8,947 nt of DNA from contig CALCIB010000168.1 of assembly GCA_937907525.1 (NCBI GenBank), positions 1-8,947 on the forward strand, in the 5' to 3' direction. Below are positions 1 through 6,761 of this stretch, one piece after another. Positions within the stretch are counted from its first letter, which is position 1. The number at the start of each line of letters is the position of its first letter. The notes under the pieces are model-generated. The model saw only the letters and a list, made by a program, of their open reading frames with translations. It did no database searches and had not been told where the DNA came from. The translations under genes and the position numbers were made by a program. This DNA is from an uncultured Planctomycetales bacterium. Lineage in GTDB: Bacteria; Planctomycetota; Planctomycetia; Isosphaerales; Isosphaeraceae.

Positions 1-24
1 TGTGTCCTCTGTGACTCCGTGGTT
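1..24 (+). repeat. Edge copy of the GTGTCCTC-type intergenic repeat
   Basis: The first 24 bases match the plus-strand arm at 3548-3572 with three substitutions and one missing base, sharing GTGTCCTC and CCGTGGTT. Unlike the copies in the element at 3389-3604, this one is not followed by the terminal sequence GGTTTTCGACAGAGC. It is therefore either a truncated or variant copy, or one arm of an element continuing to the left of the window. I know this kind of short 9-base-periodic repeat as common in intergenic DNA of planctomycetes and other large bacterial genomes; that is recollection, not a search. Confidence 0.6.
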
Positions 25-63
25 AAATTCCGGGAAGTTATTTCGGCGGCGTTCCTCGGACCA

Positions 64-86
64 CCTTCCCCCGCGAGGGGGGAAGG
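64..86. repeat. REP-like hairpin just downstream of the GH95 gene
   Basis: CCTTCCCCC at 64-72 can pair with GGGGGAAGG at 78-86 across a short GCGAG loop, starting only four bases past the GH95 stop codon. It resembles the hairpin at 8904-8926 (CCTTCTCCC, loop, GGGAGAAGG), so both may belong to one dispersed palindromic family. On the minus strand it could stabilise or end the GH95 transcript. No T-run follows it, so a classical intrinsic terminator is not supported. Confidence 0.5.
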
Positions 87-90
87 ATGT

Positions 91-2493
91 TCATTTGGTG
101 GCAACGACGTTCAGGTCCCCGTCAAGCGTGACGACCTCGCCGGCCTTCGGCTGGATCGCGACCGACTTGCCGTCGAACCTCGCCACGGCCGGGCGCCCCA
201 GCCGCGAGAGGATCCGAGCCGAGGTCAGCCGGCCGTCCCTCCACGTCATGTCCACGTCGAAGCCCCCGCGCGCCCTCAGGCCGGCGACCGAGCCGGTCGG
301 CCAGGCGGCGGGGAGGGCGGGGAGCAGGTGGACGTCCCCCGCGGACTCGTGGCTCTGCAGCAGCATCTCGGCGACGCCCGCCGGAAAGGCGAAGTTGCCG
401 TCCATCTGAAACGGCGGGTGGCTGCCGAAGAGGTTCGCGTACACCCCGCCGGGGCCCAGCCGCAGCGTCCGCTCGATCAGCCGAAAGGCGTGGTCGCCGT
501 CCCCCAGTCGCGCCCAAAGGCTGATCTTCCAGCCCGTCGACCACCCGGTTCCCTCGTCGCTCCGCGCGATCAGCGACTTCCGCGCCGCCTCGAATAGATC
601 GGGCGTCGCCGGGGTGATCTGGTTTCCGGGGTAGAGGCCCCACAGGTGCGACAGGTGGCGGTGATGCGGCTCGGTCTCCTGGAACGGCCTGGACCACTCC
701 TGAAGCCGGCCGTCGGGGCCGATTTGAAGCGGCTTGAGCCTGGCGAGCGCGAATTCCAACCGGCCGCGGAACTCCGGGTCGACGTCCAGGATCTTCGTCG
801 CGGCGACGCAGTGGGTGAACAGGTCGTGGATCAGCTCCAGGTCCATCGAGCTGGCGGCGCTGACGGCCGAGCGCTTGCCGTCGGGGCCGATGAACACGTT
901 CTCGGGCGAGGTCGACGGCGACGTGATCAGCTTTCCGTCGGCGTCCTCGATCAAGAAGTCCAGGCAGAACTCGGCCGCGCCTTTCATCGAGGGATAAGCG
1001 TCTTTACGGAGGAACTCGCGGTCGCCGCCGAAGGCGTAATGTTCCCAGAGGTGCTGGCAGAGCCAGGGGCCGGACATCGGCCAGAGGGCCCAGGTGGCGT
1101 CGCCGCCGTCGCCGAAGCCCCCCACCGGGGCCGACTGCCGCCACAGGTCGACGTTGTGGTGCGACACCCAGCCGCCCGCGCCGTAGTTGGTCCGGGCGGT
1201 CCTCGCGCCGGCGACGGCCAGGTCGCGGATCATGGCGAAGAGGGGTTCGTGGCACTCCGCGAGGTTCGCGACCTCGGCCGGCCAGTGGTTCATCTCGGTG
1301 TTGATGTTCACCGTGTAGTTGCTGCTCCAGGGGGGGCGGACCTCGTCGTTCCACATCCCCTGGAGGTTCGGCGGCTGGCCTCCCGGCCTGGCCGACGAGA
1401 TCAACAGGTAGCGCCCGTACTGGAAGTGCAGAGCGACCAACCCCGGATCCCCGGCGCCGAACCGCTCGACCCGCTCGTCGGTCGGGACGTCGAGCGCCCC
1501 CGCGGCCGGCGGGCCCAGGTCGAGCGCGACCCGGCGGAACAGACTTTGATGATCGTCGATATGATCGCGCAAAAGCGCGTCGTATCCCTTCGTCGCGGCC
1601 CCGGCGACCCTCTCCGCGGCGATCGGCGCGGGGTCGACGCCATTCTTGGCGGGCGATTTGTCGAAGCCGTTGAAGCTGGTCGCGGCCGAGAGGATCAAGA
1701 CGGCGGTCGTCGCCCCCTCGACCTTGATCGCGTCGGCGAGCGCCGTGACGCCGTCGGCGACGACCTTCAGCCGGACCTCGAACGTCATCCCCGCGTCGTC
1801 GGAATAGACCACCGGGTTGGGGCCGTCGTGGTAGTTGGGGTCCGAGTGCGCGGGGGCCCGGCCGCGGAGGACCAGCGAGTCGCCGTCGGGGGCGACCTGG
1901 AAGTGGAGCTTGCTCCCGAGCCTGGCGTCGAACGAAAGCGCGCCGGGGCGGCTGGCGGTGAGTTTGACGACCAGGACGCGGTCGGGGTGGGAGACGAACG
2001 CCTCGCGGGCGTAGGCGACGTCGCCGATCTTGTACGTCGTGGTCGCGACGGCCGTGTCGAGGTCCAGCGCGCGGCGGTGGTCGCGGGTTTGACCGTCGGG
2101 GAAGGTGAGGGTCAGGTCGCCCATCGGCAGGTAGTTCTGGGTGTAGGGGCCCATCATCTTCTTGGCGAATTGGTGGGCCTCGGCGTACCTCCCGTCGGCG
2201 ATCAACCGGCGGATCTCCGGGAGGGCCTTCAACGCGCCGGGGTTGTCCCAGTCCGTGGGGCCTCCCGACCAGAGTGTTGAGTCGTTGAGCTGGATTCGCT
2301 CGACGGGGAAACCGCCGTAGACCATCGCCCCGAGGTGGCCGTCGCCCAGCGGGAGGGCTTCCAGCCACTCGCCCGCCGGGCGGTCGTACCAGAGCCGAAG
2401 CGCGGGCGCCGGGTCCGCGGCGAGCGCGGCCGCGGCGAGCGCGCCGACGATGCAAAACGTCGCGATCGATCGAATCCCCCCGGTCGTCTTCAT
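91..2493 (-). CDS. Exported GH95 family alpha-L-fucosidase-like glycoside hydrolase
   Basis: This 800-residue protein should hydrolyse terminal alpha-L-fucosyl (or alpha-L-galactosyl) residues from glycans by an inverting mechanism outside the cytoplasm. Residues 1-26 form a signal peptide, with cleavage likely around ALAA/DPAP. The mature start WYDRPAGEWLEALPLGDG (35-52) and LNDSTLWSGGP (69-79) are typical of the GH95 N-terminal domain. The catalytic set known from Bifidobacterium bifidum AfcA is visible: the paired Asn in YTVNINTEMNHW (N396, N398), the general acid Glu in STSPEN (E531) and the Asp in MDGNFA (D698). The barrel ends near 715 and a beta-rich C-terminal domain follows. The ATG is preceded by GGGGAGG with five bases between, which fixes the start. 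Length is normal for the family. The exact substrate cannot be read from sequence. It is separated by 1.18 kb from the next minus-strand gene and probably has its own promoter. Confidence 0.95.
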   Translation of the reverse strand: MKTTGGIRSIATFCIVGALAAAALAADPAPALRLWYDRPAGEWLEALPLGDGHLGAMVYGGFPVERIQLNDSTLWSGGPTDWDNPGALKALPEIRRLIADGRYAEAHQFAKKMMGPYTQNYLPMGDLTLTFPDGQTRDHRRALDLDTAVATTTYKIGDVAYAREAFVSHPDRVLVVKLTASRPGALSFDARLGSKLHFQVAPDGDSLVLRGRAPAHSDPNYHDGPNPVVYSDDAGMTFEVRLKVVADGVTALADAIKVEGATTAVLILSAATSFNGFDKSPAKNGVDPAPIAAERVAGAATKGYDALLRDHIDDHQSLFRRVALDLGPPAAGALDVPTDERVERFGAGDPGLVALHFQYGRYLLISSARPGGQPPNLQGMWNDEVRPPWSSNYTVNINTEMNHWPAEVANLAECHEPLFAMIRDLAVAGARTARTNYGAGGWVSHHNVDLWRQSAPVGGFGDGGDATWALWPMSGPWLCQHLWEHYAFGGDREFLRKDAYPSMKGAAEFCLDFLIEDADGKLITSPSTSPENVFIGPDGKRSAVSAASSMDLELIHDLFTHCVAATKILDVDPEFRGRLEFALARLKPLQIGPDGRLQEWSRPFQETEPHHRHLSHLWGLYPGNQITPATPDLFEAARKSLIARSDEGTGWSTGWKISLWARLGDGDHAFRLIERTLRLGPGGVYANLFGSHPPFQMDGNFAFPAGVAEMLLQSHESAGDVHLLPALPAAWPTGSVAGLRARGGFDVDMTWRDGRLTSARILSRLGRPAVARFDGKSVAIQPKAGEVVTLDGDLNVVATK

Positions 2494-2537
2494 GGACGCC
2501 TCCCCGCCGGCGCGAAATCGGCCTGCGCTGGTCGTTT

Positions 2538-2566
2538 TTTACACAGGATGGCCGCCGAACCGCCAA
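2538..2566 (-). promoter_or_regulatory. Candidate promoter of the GH95 gene
   Basis: On the minus strand TTGGCG (2561-2566) and TGTAAA (2538-2543) are separated by 17 bases. Each matches the sigma-70 consensus at 4 of 6 positions. Transcription would begin near 2530, giving a leader of about 37 bases with the GGGGAGG ribosome site inside it. The match is modest and planctomycete promoters are poorly defined, so this is only a suggestion. Confidence 0.3.
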
Positions 2567-2657
2567 CGTCCCGAGCGTAGCAGGTCGGGCCGGACGGGAC
2601 CATCGGCCGGCGGACGTGGCCCGAAGGCGTCGCGACGTGGCGAAAATCCGAGGGATC

Positions 2658-2686
2658 TCGACGAAACCCCTGGGATCTGCTATATC
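2658..2686 (+). promoter_or_regulatory. Candidate promoter of the small basic protein gene, with a GGGATCT direct repeat
   Basis: TCGACG (2658-2663) and TATATC (2681-2686) lie 17 bases apart on the plus strand, in the most AT-rich patch of this intergenic region. Each matches the sigma-70 consensus at 4 of 6 positions. The heptamer GGGATCT occurs at 2652-2658 and again at 2672-2678, 20 bases apart and thus close to two helical turns. This could be an operator overlapping the promoter. The predicted transcript would have a leader of about 120 bases before the start at 2812. The GH95 candidate promoter points the other way about 90 bases to the left, so this would be a divergent control region. 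Confidence 0.3.
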
Positions 2687-2811
2687 ATGATTAGGGACGC
2701 GCGAACCTTCCGTCACTTCCTCGCGTCTACCTGAGTGACTGGCGCGCGACTTGCGACGGCAGTCGACCGTCCCTGTCTTTCGACAATCTGAACCCCCTTC
2801 GGAGGCGACCC

Positions 2812-2964
2812 ATGAGCCCGAAGAAGCGTCGCAAGATTTACGGGGTCCGTCGGGAAACGCGCAGGACGCGAGGCTGGACGCGGTGGTTCCAGGAGGGCAT
2901 GTTCGACGCCGACTCGGCCGGGAGCATCCGCCTCCGCACCGTACTCTTCGGCCAGAAGGCCTGA
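2812..2964 (+). CDS. Small, strongly basic hypothetical protein (50 residues)
   Basis: I do not recognise this protein. It starts MSPKKRRKIYGVRRETRRTR and ends LRTVLFGQKA. It has 14 Lys/Arg against 4 Asp/Glu, with the charge concentrated in residues 4-24. A second half from about 25 to 50 is mixed (WFQEGMFDADSAG) and could fold as a short strand or helix pair. Evidence that it is real: an exact GGAGG ribosome site sits six bases before the ATG, 44 of 50 codons end in G or C like the neighbouring genes, and the reading frame is open only over this length. There is no signal peptide or membrane segment. The basic N-terminus suggests nucleic-acid or ribosome binding, but that is inference. It is the only plus-strand gene in the window and faces away from the GH95 gene. 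Confidence 0.6.
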   Translation: MSPKKRRKIYGVRRETRRTRGWTRWFQEGMFDADSAGSIRLRTVLFGQKA

Positions 2965-3255
2965 GACGTCGCGGAGTTCGCCTCGCGTCGGTCACATCAT
3001 CCGTTCTTGAGGAGACCCCAAGGGATCGCCCGCTTCGGGATCATCCCGAGTTCTCAGTCCTCCCTCACGTTTTGACGCGGCCGCGGGCGAGACCCGGGCC
3101 GCGTTCGCGTTTCGAAACGCCGCGGCGTGTAAGGCGGGCGGGAACCGCCGAGGACGCCGAGAGAGTGCGGAAGGGGAGGGACGAAGCGCCCTCGAACATG
3201 GTTTTCGAGCGCGATCGATGCGATCGCGAGGGACTCTCGCGTTCTCCCCCGGGCC
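2965..3255. other. Palindrome-rich non-coding segment
   Basis: No credible gene is seen here; frames that stay open are rich in Arg and Pro and lack ribosome sites. What it holds is a cluster of perfect or near-perfect inverted repeats. TCGGGA/TCCCGA has a 3-base loop (3035-3049). GCGGCC-G-CGGG pairs with CCCGGGCCGC (3077-3102). The 14-bp palindrome GCGTTTCGAAACGC lies at 3107-3120. CTCGAA/TTCGAG has a 7-base loop (3191-3209). CGCGATCG/CGATCGCG has an ATG loop (3210-3228). These could be protein-binding sites or the folded 3' untranslated region of the small basic protein transcript. High GC raises the chance level, so function is not established. Confidence 0.45.
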
Positions 3256-3282
3256 GCCACGCGGAACGCCCGCGTGGCTTTT
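3256..3282 (+). terminator. Candidate intrinsic terminator on the plus strand
   Basis: GCCACGCGG (3256-3264) pairs perfectly with CCGCGTGGC (3270-3278) across a 5-base AACGC loop and is followed directly by TTTT (3279-3282). A nine-pair GC-rich stem plus a short T-run fits a Rho-independent terminator for plus-strand transcription. The only plus-strand gene upstream is the 50-residue protein ending at 2964, which would give it a 3' untranslated region of about 300 bases. On the minus strand no T-run follows, so use in that direction is less likely. Confidence 0.5.
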
Positions 3283-3423
3283 CCGCGCCCCGTCCGAACG
3301 TCGATCCGATCGAATCGTCAAAAAGCGACGGACTCCCGCATCCTCTCCATGATCCGCGGCGAGGTCGTCTGAATTTCAAGATTCCGCCGCTCTGTCGAAA
3401 ACCTAGCCCTGATCGGAAGACCA

Positions 3424-3453
3424 GGAACCACGGAAGACACGGAAGACACGGAA
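3424..3453 (-). repeat. Left internal arm: 30-bp repeat with 9-base periodicity
   Basis: This arm starts GGAACCA and continues with CGGAAGACA twice and a final CGGAA. It is identical to the reverse complement of 3543-3572 except at one position. Because the period is a multiple of three, chance translations give Thr-Glu-Asp or His-Gly-Arg runs, which should not be mistaken for protein. It is separated from the left terminal repeat by 20 unmatched bases. Confidence 0.8.
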
Positions 3454-3542
3454 CCAGGGACGATCTTCGGAAGGAAAAGCCTGGGGCTTGTTTTGGAACC
3501 CATGATTTTCGGCATCGGTGAGCGCCATCTCCTCCTGGGTCT

Positions 3543-3572
3543 TTCCGTGTCCTCCGTGTCTTCCGTGGTTCC
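3543..3572 (+). repeat. Right internal arm: inverted copy of the 30-bp repeat
   Basis: This arm reads TTCCGTGTCCTCCGTGTCTT and ends CCGTGGTTCC. It is the inverted partner of 3424-3453 with 29 of 30 positions matching. A gap of 17 bases separates it from the right terminal repeat, against 20 on the left, and the two gaps are not related in sequence. The 89 bases between the arms include a small hairpin AAGCC/GGCTT at 3477-3489. The related edge copy at 1-24 has the same orientation as this arm. Confidence 0.8.
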
Positions 3573-3624
3573 AATCTCCCGTCGCGTCGGGTTTTCGACA
3601 GAGCAAGATTCCGCCCTTAATAAT

Positions 3625-3641
3625 GAGACTCGGCCAGTCTC
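3625..3641 (-). terminator. Candidate terminator of the haem-binding dehydrogenase gene
   Basis: On the minus strand GAGACT and AGTCTC form a perfect six-pair stem with a GGCCG loop, followed by ATTATTAAG. It lies 33 bases beyond the stop codon at 3675. The stem is short and the tail is interrupted by A residues, so it would be a weak intrinsic terminator. It sits immediately beside the right direct repeat of the MITE-like element, which may therefore have inserted just beyond the transcript end. Confidence 0.45.
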
Positions 3642-3674
3642 CAGGGGATCGAGGAATTCCAAGACCGTGGGCCG

Positions 3675-6644
3675 TCACTTGGGCGCGGCGACCTGGACCG
3701 GGGAGGCCAGGTAGGCGAACAGGTCGCGGACCTCCTGCTCGGAGAGGGTGTCGAACTGACCCTCGGGCATCATCGAGACCCGCGAACGCTTCACGTCCTC
3801 GACGTCCTCGGCGGGGACCAAGACGCGCTCGTTGGCGGTTTGAACCGTCAGCACCTCGGGAGTCTGGGAGCGGAGGATGCCGGAGATCACCCGGCCGTCG
3901 GAGGTCAGGACGTTGGTCACGGTGTACTCGTTGGCCACCGTGGCGCTGGGGTCCAGCACGTTCTCCAGGACGTAGTCGGGATTGGCGCGGTCGGAGCCGG
4001 TCAGCTCGGGGCCGACGTCGCCGCCGGCGTCGAACAGCTTGTGGCAGGCGTGGCAGGTCCGCTCGTACACCGCGCGGCCGTTCGACGGATCGGCCGTCCC
4101 CGCTCCGAGGATCGCCTTGTACTTGCCGACCAGCGCCGCCTTGTCCGCGGAGGTTTCCCGGACGGTCCCCCAGACGGACTCCAGCCGCCTGGCAAGCGCC
4201 GGGTCGCCGATCGCCTGGATCTGGCGGGCGACGGTGACGCTGACGTCGCGACGCGGCACGACGCCGCGCTCGATCGCGTCCAGAAGCGACGACGCCCACG
4301 CCGGCCGCGACGCCAACGCGGCGACGACGTCCGCGCGCTCCGCGGGCGCGAGCGCCTCGTAGCGGTCGAGCAGGACCTTGGGGACGTCGGCCTCGCCGAG
4401 GGCGGCCATCGCCCGGATCGCTCGGGGGCGGAGGGCGTCGTCGTCGAGCAGGCCGGGAAGCTCCTTGCCAAGCCCCGGCGCGCGGCGGTCGGCGAGCGTC
4501 GCCAGGGCGGCGCCGCGGCGGTCGGCGTCGGCCCTGGGGTCGAGCAGGACGGCGCGAAGCGCCTCCACGGCCCTGGGCTCGTCGAGGAGCACCGACAACA
4601 GCAGCGCCTTGTCCAGCAGCTCCGGCGACTTCGCGGCCGAAATCGCGGCGTAGAGCTCGCTCCAGCCTTTCGGCCGGGGGACTTGCTTGCGGCCTTGAAG
4701 CGCCTCCAGCGCGCCGTCGAGGACGTCGGAGCGAAGGTCGTCGCGGTCGGACTCAAGCGCCGGCGCGAGCGCGGCGAGGCCCTTGGCCGGATCGGCCGAG
4801 ACGATCCGGCGGGCGAGGAACTCGCGAAGCGTCGGCAGTTTGACTTCGGGCAGGACCTCGGCGGCGAACTCGGTCGAAACGGCCGCCTCGCTCTCGATCG
4901 CGTACCAGGTCAACAGGGCGAGCATCCGGTCGGCCGGGTCGATCTGGGCCGTCGCCAGGGCCCGCGCCAGGGGGCGGCGGTAGTCGGCGGTCGGGATCCG
5001 GAGCAACGCCGACGCCAGGGCCAGGCGGACGCGGGGCGAGGGGTCGCGCCCGGCCATGTCGGCGAAGCGGTCGACGACCTCGCGCGGGACGGACGGGACG
5101 TCGACCAGCAGCCGGACGGCCCAGGCGCGGATCGATTCGTCGCGGTCGCCCAGAAGCGCCGTCAAGGCGGCGCGGTCGAGCCCGCCGACGGCGTTGAGGG
5201 CCCAGAGGGCGCGGAGGCGTCGAGGGGCGTCGGGGGCGTCGGCGAGCAGCTTTTGAAGCGACGCGCGAGGGGCGTCCATGGAGGCGGGGTCGGCCGTCGC
5301 GCGCTCCTGGAGCAGCCGCCGCGCGGTGCGGACGTACCACTCGTTCCGGTGGGACTGAAGCGCGACGAGTTCGGCGTCGGAGAGTTTCGCCAGGTCGACC
5401 TTCACCGGCTTCGCGTCGCCATACGATAGCTTGTAGATGCGGCCGTTCTCGCGATGGGAGCCGTCGGCGTCTTGTTCGTGGCATTCGCCGATGTCGGACC
5501 AGTCGGTGAAGAAGACGCCGCCGTCGGGGCCGTACTTCAGCTCCAGGCCGCGGAACCAGACGTCGTCGACGCGGAGCAGGTCGGGGCCGTGGCTGGCGAC
5601 GTAGCTGGAGCCCTTGCGCGTAAGTCGGTCGTGGTTGACGCGGTGGCCGTGGATGTTGAACGTGAAGAGGCCGCCGCGGTACTCCTCGGGCCACTGGCCG
5701 CCCAGGTAGATCATGGCGCCGACGTGGGCGTGGCCGCCGCCGGCCTGGTCGTGGCGGTCGTGGCCGGCGCCCTCGCGGGACTCGGTCCAGTGGCCGCCGG
5801 CCCAGTGGAGGTGGTCGGCGCAGGTGGGGACGCGCTCGTAGGTGTGGGGGTTGAAGTCCTCGCCGAACATGCGGTCGTAGCGCGCGCCCGGGACGACGTG
5901 GAACAGATGCGCGATGACGCAGTTGGTGATGAACGCCTCGCCGTAGTCGTCGAAGTCCAGGCCCCAGGGGTTGGTGGTGCCGTGGGCGACGACCTCGAAC
6001 GTCTTGCGGGTCGGGTGGTAGCGCCAGACGCCGGTGTTGATGGCGGTCCTCCCCTCCGGAGGCGTTCCCGGGGGACCGACCAGGGAGTTGGAGAGGATGC
6101 CGTTGCAGCCCCAGAGCCAGCCGTCGGGGCCCCACTTCAGGCCGTTGAACATGTTATGCTGGGCCTTTTCGTCCCAGCCGTCCAGGACGACCGTCGGGGG
6201 GCCGTCGGGGACGTCGTCGCCGTCGGCGTCGGGGACGAACAGGAGGTTGGGCGTGGAGCAGAGCCAGACGCCGCCGAAGCCCAGCTCGATCCCCGTGAGG
6301 TTGGTGCCGCCATCGTAAAAGACCTTGCGGGAGTCGAATTTCCCGTCGCCGTCGGCGTCCTCGAATATGAGGACGCGGTCCTTGCCGTCGGGTCCGCCGA
6401 GCCAGATCGGATACGAGTAGTTCTCCACGACCCAGAGCCGGCCGCGGGGGTCGATGGAGAAGGCGATCGGCTGGACGACGTCGGGCTCGGAGGCGAACGG
6501 CTTGACGACGAACCCCGGCGGGACGGTCATCCGCGCCGGCGCGTCGGCCACGGACATGGGCGCGGACGCGGGTTCCGGATCGCTCCAGCCGGCGAACAGG
6601 AGGGCGGACGCCGCGAGGGCGAGGGGGAACGGACGCGCGATCAT
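3675..6644 (-). CDS. Exported PVC-type dehydrogenase-like protein with HEAT repeats and C-terminal haem domain
   Basis: This 989-residue protein belongs to the large Planctomycetes/Verrucomicrobia family of 'putative membrane-bound dehydrogenase' proteins, thought to oxidise sugars or related compounds outside the cytoplasm and pass electrons to a c-type haem. A signal peptide covers about 1-28 (cleavage near PASA/PMS). Residues 40-410 form a beta-propeller-like dehydrogenase domain, with PPGFVVKPFA at the start, repeated DADGDG-like acidic loops and NIHGHRVNHD (330-339). Residues 430-830 are alpha-helical repeats of HEAT type. The C-terminal domain (about 855-983) carries one haem site CHACH (C864-H868) and SMMPEG (957-962), whose Met may be the second axial ligand. 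The ATG at 6644 is chosen over a GTG 39 bases upstream because GGAG lies eight bases before it and the signal peptide begins directly. The substrate is unknown; its placement between two glycosidases suggests a released sugar, which is inference. Confidence 0.92.
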   Translation of the reverse strand: MIARPFPLALAASALLFAGWSDPEPASAPMSVADAPARMTVPPGFVVKPFASEPDVVQPIAFSIDPRGRLWVVENYSYPIWLGGPDGKDRVLIFEDADGDGKFDSRKVFYDGGTNLTGIELGFGGVWLCSTPNLLFVPDADGDDVPDGPPTVVLDGWDEKAQHNMFNGLKWGPDGWLWGCNGILSNSLVGPPGTPPEGRTAINTGVWRYHPTRKTFEVVAHGTTNPWGLDFDDYGEAFITNCVIAHLFHVVPGARYDRMFGEDFNPHTYERVPTCADHLHWAGGHWTESREGAGHDRHDQAGGGHAHVGAMIYLGGQWPEEYRGGLFTFNIHGHRVNHDRLTRKGSSYVASHGPDLLRVDDVWFRGLELKYGPDGGVFFTDWSDIGECHEQDADGSHRENGRIYKLSYGDAKPVKVDLAKLSDAELVALQSHRNEWYVRTARRLLQERATADPASMDAPRASLQKLLADAPDAPRRLRALWALNAVGGLDRAALTALLGDRDESIRAWAVRLLVDVPSVPREVVDRFADMAGRDPSPRVRLALASALLRIPTADYRRPLARALATAQIDPADRMLALLTWYAIESEAAVSTEFAAEVLPEVKLPTLREFLARRIVSADPAKGLAALAPALESDRDDLRSDVLDGALEALQGRKQVPRPKGWSELYAAISAAKSPELLDKALLLSVLLDEPRAVEALRAVLLDPRADADRRGAALATLADRRAPGLGKELPGLLDDDALRPRAIRAMAALGEADVPKVLLDRYEALAPAERADVVAALASRPAWASSLLDAIERGVVPRRDVSVTVARQIQAIGDPALARRLESVWGTVRETSADKAALVGKYKAILGAGTADPSNGRAVYERTCHACHKLFDAGGDVGPELTGSDRANPDYVLENVLDPSATVANEYTVTNVLTSDGRVISGILRSQTPEVLTVQTANERVLVPAEDVEDVKRSRVSMMPEGQFDTLSEQEVRDLFAYLASPVQVAAPK

Positions 6645-6698
6645 GGGCGAGGCTCCACGGCGAGAATGGTCGCCGGCGGCCACCGGCGGGGGAATTGC

Positions 6699-6727
6699 AG
6701 ACTAAAGCCGCCGCGAGCCCCCGTCAA
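6699..6727 (-). promoter_or_regulatory. Candidate promoter of the haem-binding dehydrogenase gene
   Basis: On the minus strand TTGACG (6722-6727, 5 of 6 to consensus) is followed after exactly 17 bases by TAGTCT (6699-6704), which keeps the most conserved first, second and last positions. Transcription would start near 6692, about 48 bases before the ATG. The site lies 35 bases past the stop codon of the GH172-like gene, which implies the dehydrogenase gene can be expressed on its own. A small hairpin CGCCGG/CCGGCG (6671-6688) would fall in the leader. Confidence 0.45.
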
Positions 6728-6761
6728 TGGCCGGCCTTCTCCCGCCCTCTCGTCGGCCCGC

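Larger units (their letters stand above)
3378..3615. mobile_element. MITE-like non-coding element with terminal inverted repeats and flanking direct repeats
   Basis: A 216-bp core (3389-3604) begins with GCTCTGTCGAAAACC (3389-3403) and ends with its perfect reverse complement GGTTTTCGACAGAGC (3590-3604). It is bracketed by an identical 11-bp sequence in the same orientation, AAGATTCCGCC, at 3378-3388 and 3605-3615; this becomes 12 bp if the shared C is counted on the flank. The layout of inverted ends inside direct repeats is that of a transposed element with a target-site duplication. Inside, two 30-bp arms (3424-3453, 3543-3572) are also inverted, so the whole forms a long hairpin. No transposase is encoded, so it would have to be mobilised in trans. 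It lies between a candidate minus-strand terminator and a candidate plus-strand terminator. An alternative is a dispersed palindromic repeat whose flanks arose by recombination rather than transposition. Confidence 0.6.

Noticed and set aside
646..2280. Plus-strand open frame of 544 codons opposite the GH95 gene
   Set aside because: The opposite strand has clear GH95 motifs and a signal peptide. This frame has the same biased, motif-free composition as other antisense shadows.
2751..3521. Long plus-strand frame through the intergenic region, overlapping the 50-residue gene
   Set aside because: It starts at a TTG without a ribosome site, reads through hairpins and the repeat arm (giving the artificial His-Gly-Arg run), and has Arg/Pro-rich random-like composition.
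3424..3572. Possible CRISPR repeats
   Set aside because: There are only two long copies, inverted relative to each other, with short internal 9-base periodicity and no regular spacers.
3840..5429. Plus-strand open frame of 529 codons opposite the HEAT and haem domains
   Set aside because: Antisense shadow with Arg/Gly/Val-rich sequence and no recognisable domain; the minus-strand frame is strongly supported.
6645..6683. GTG start extending the dehydrogenase-like protein by 13 residues
   Set aside because: No ribosome site precedes it and the extension would displace the signal peptide; the ATG at 6644 has GGAG at good spacing.
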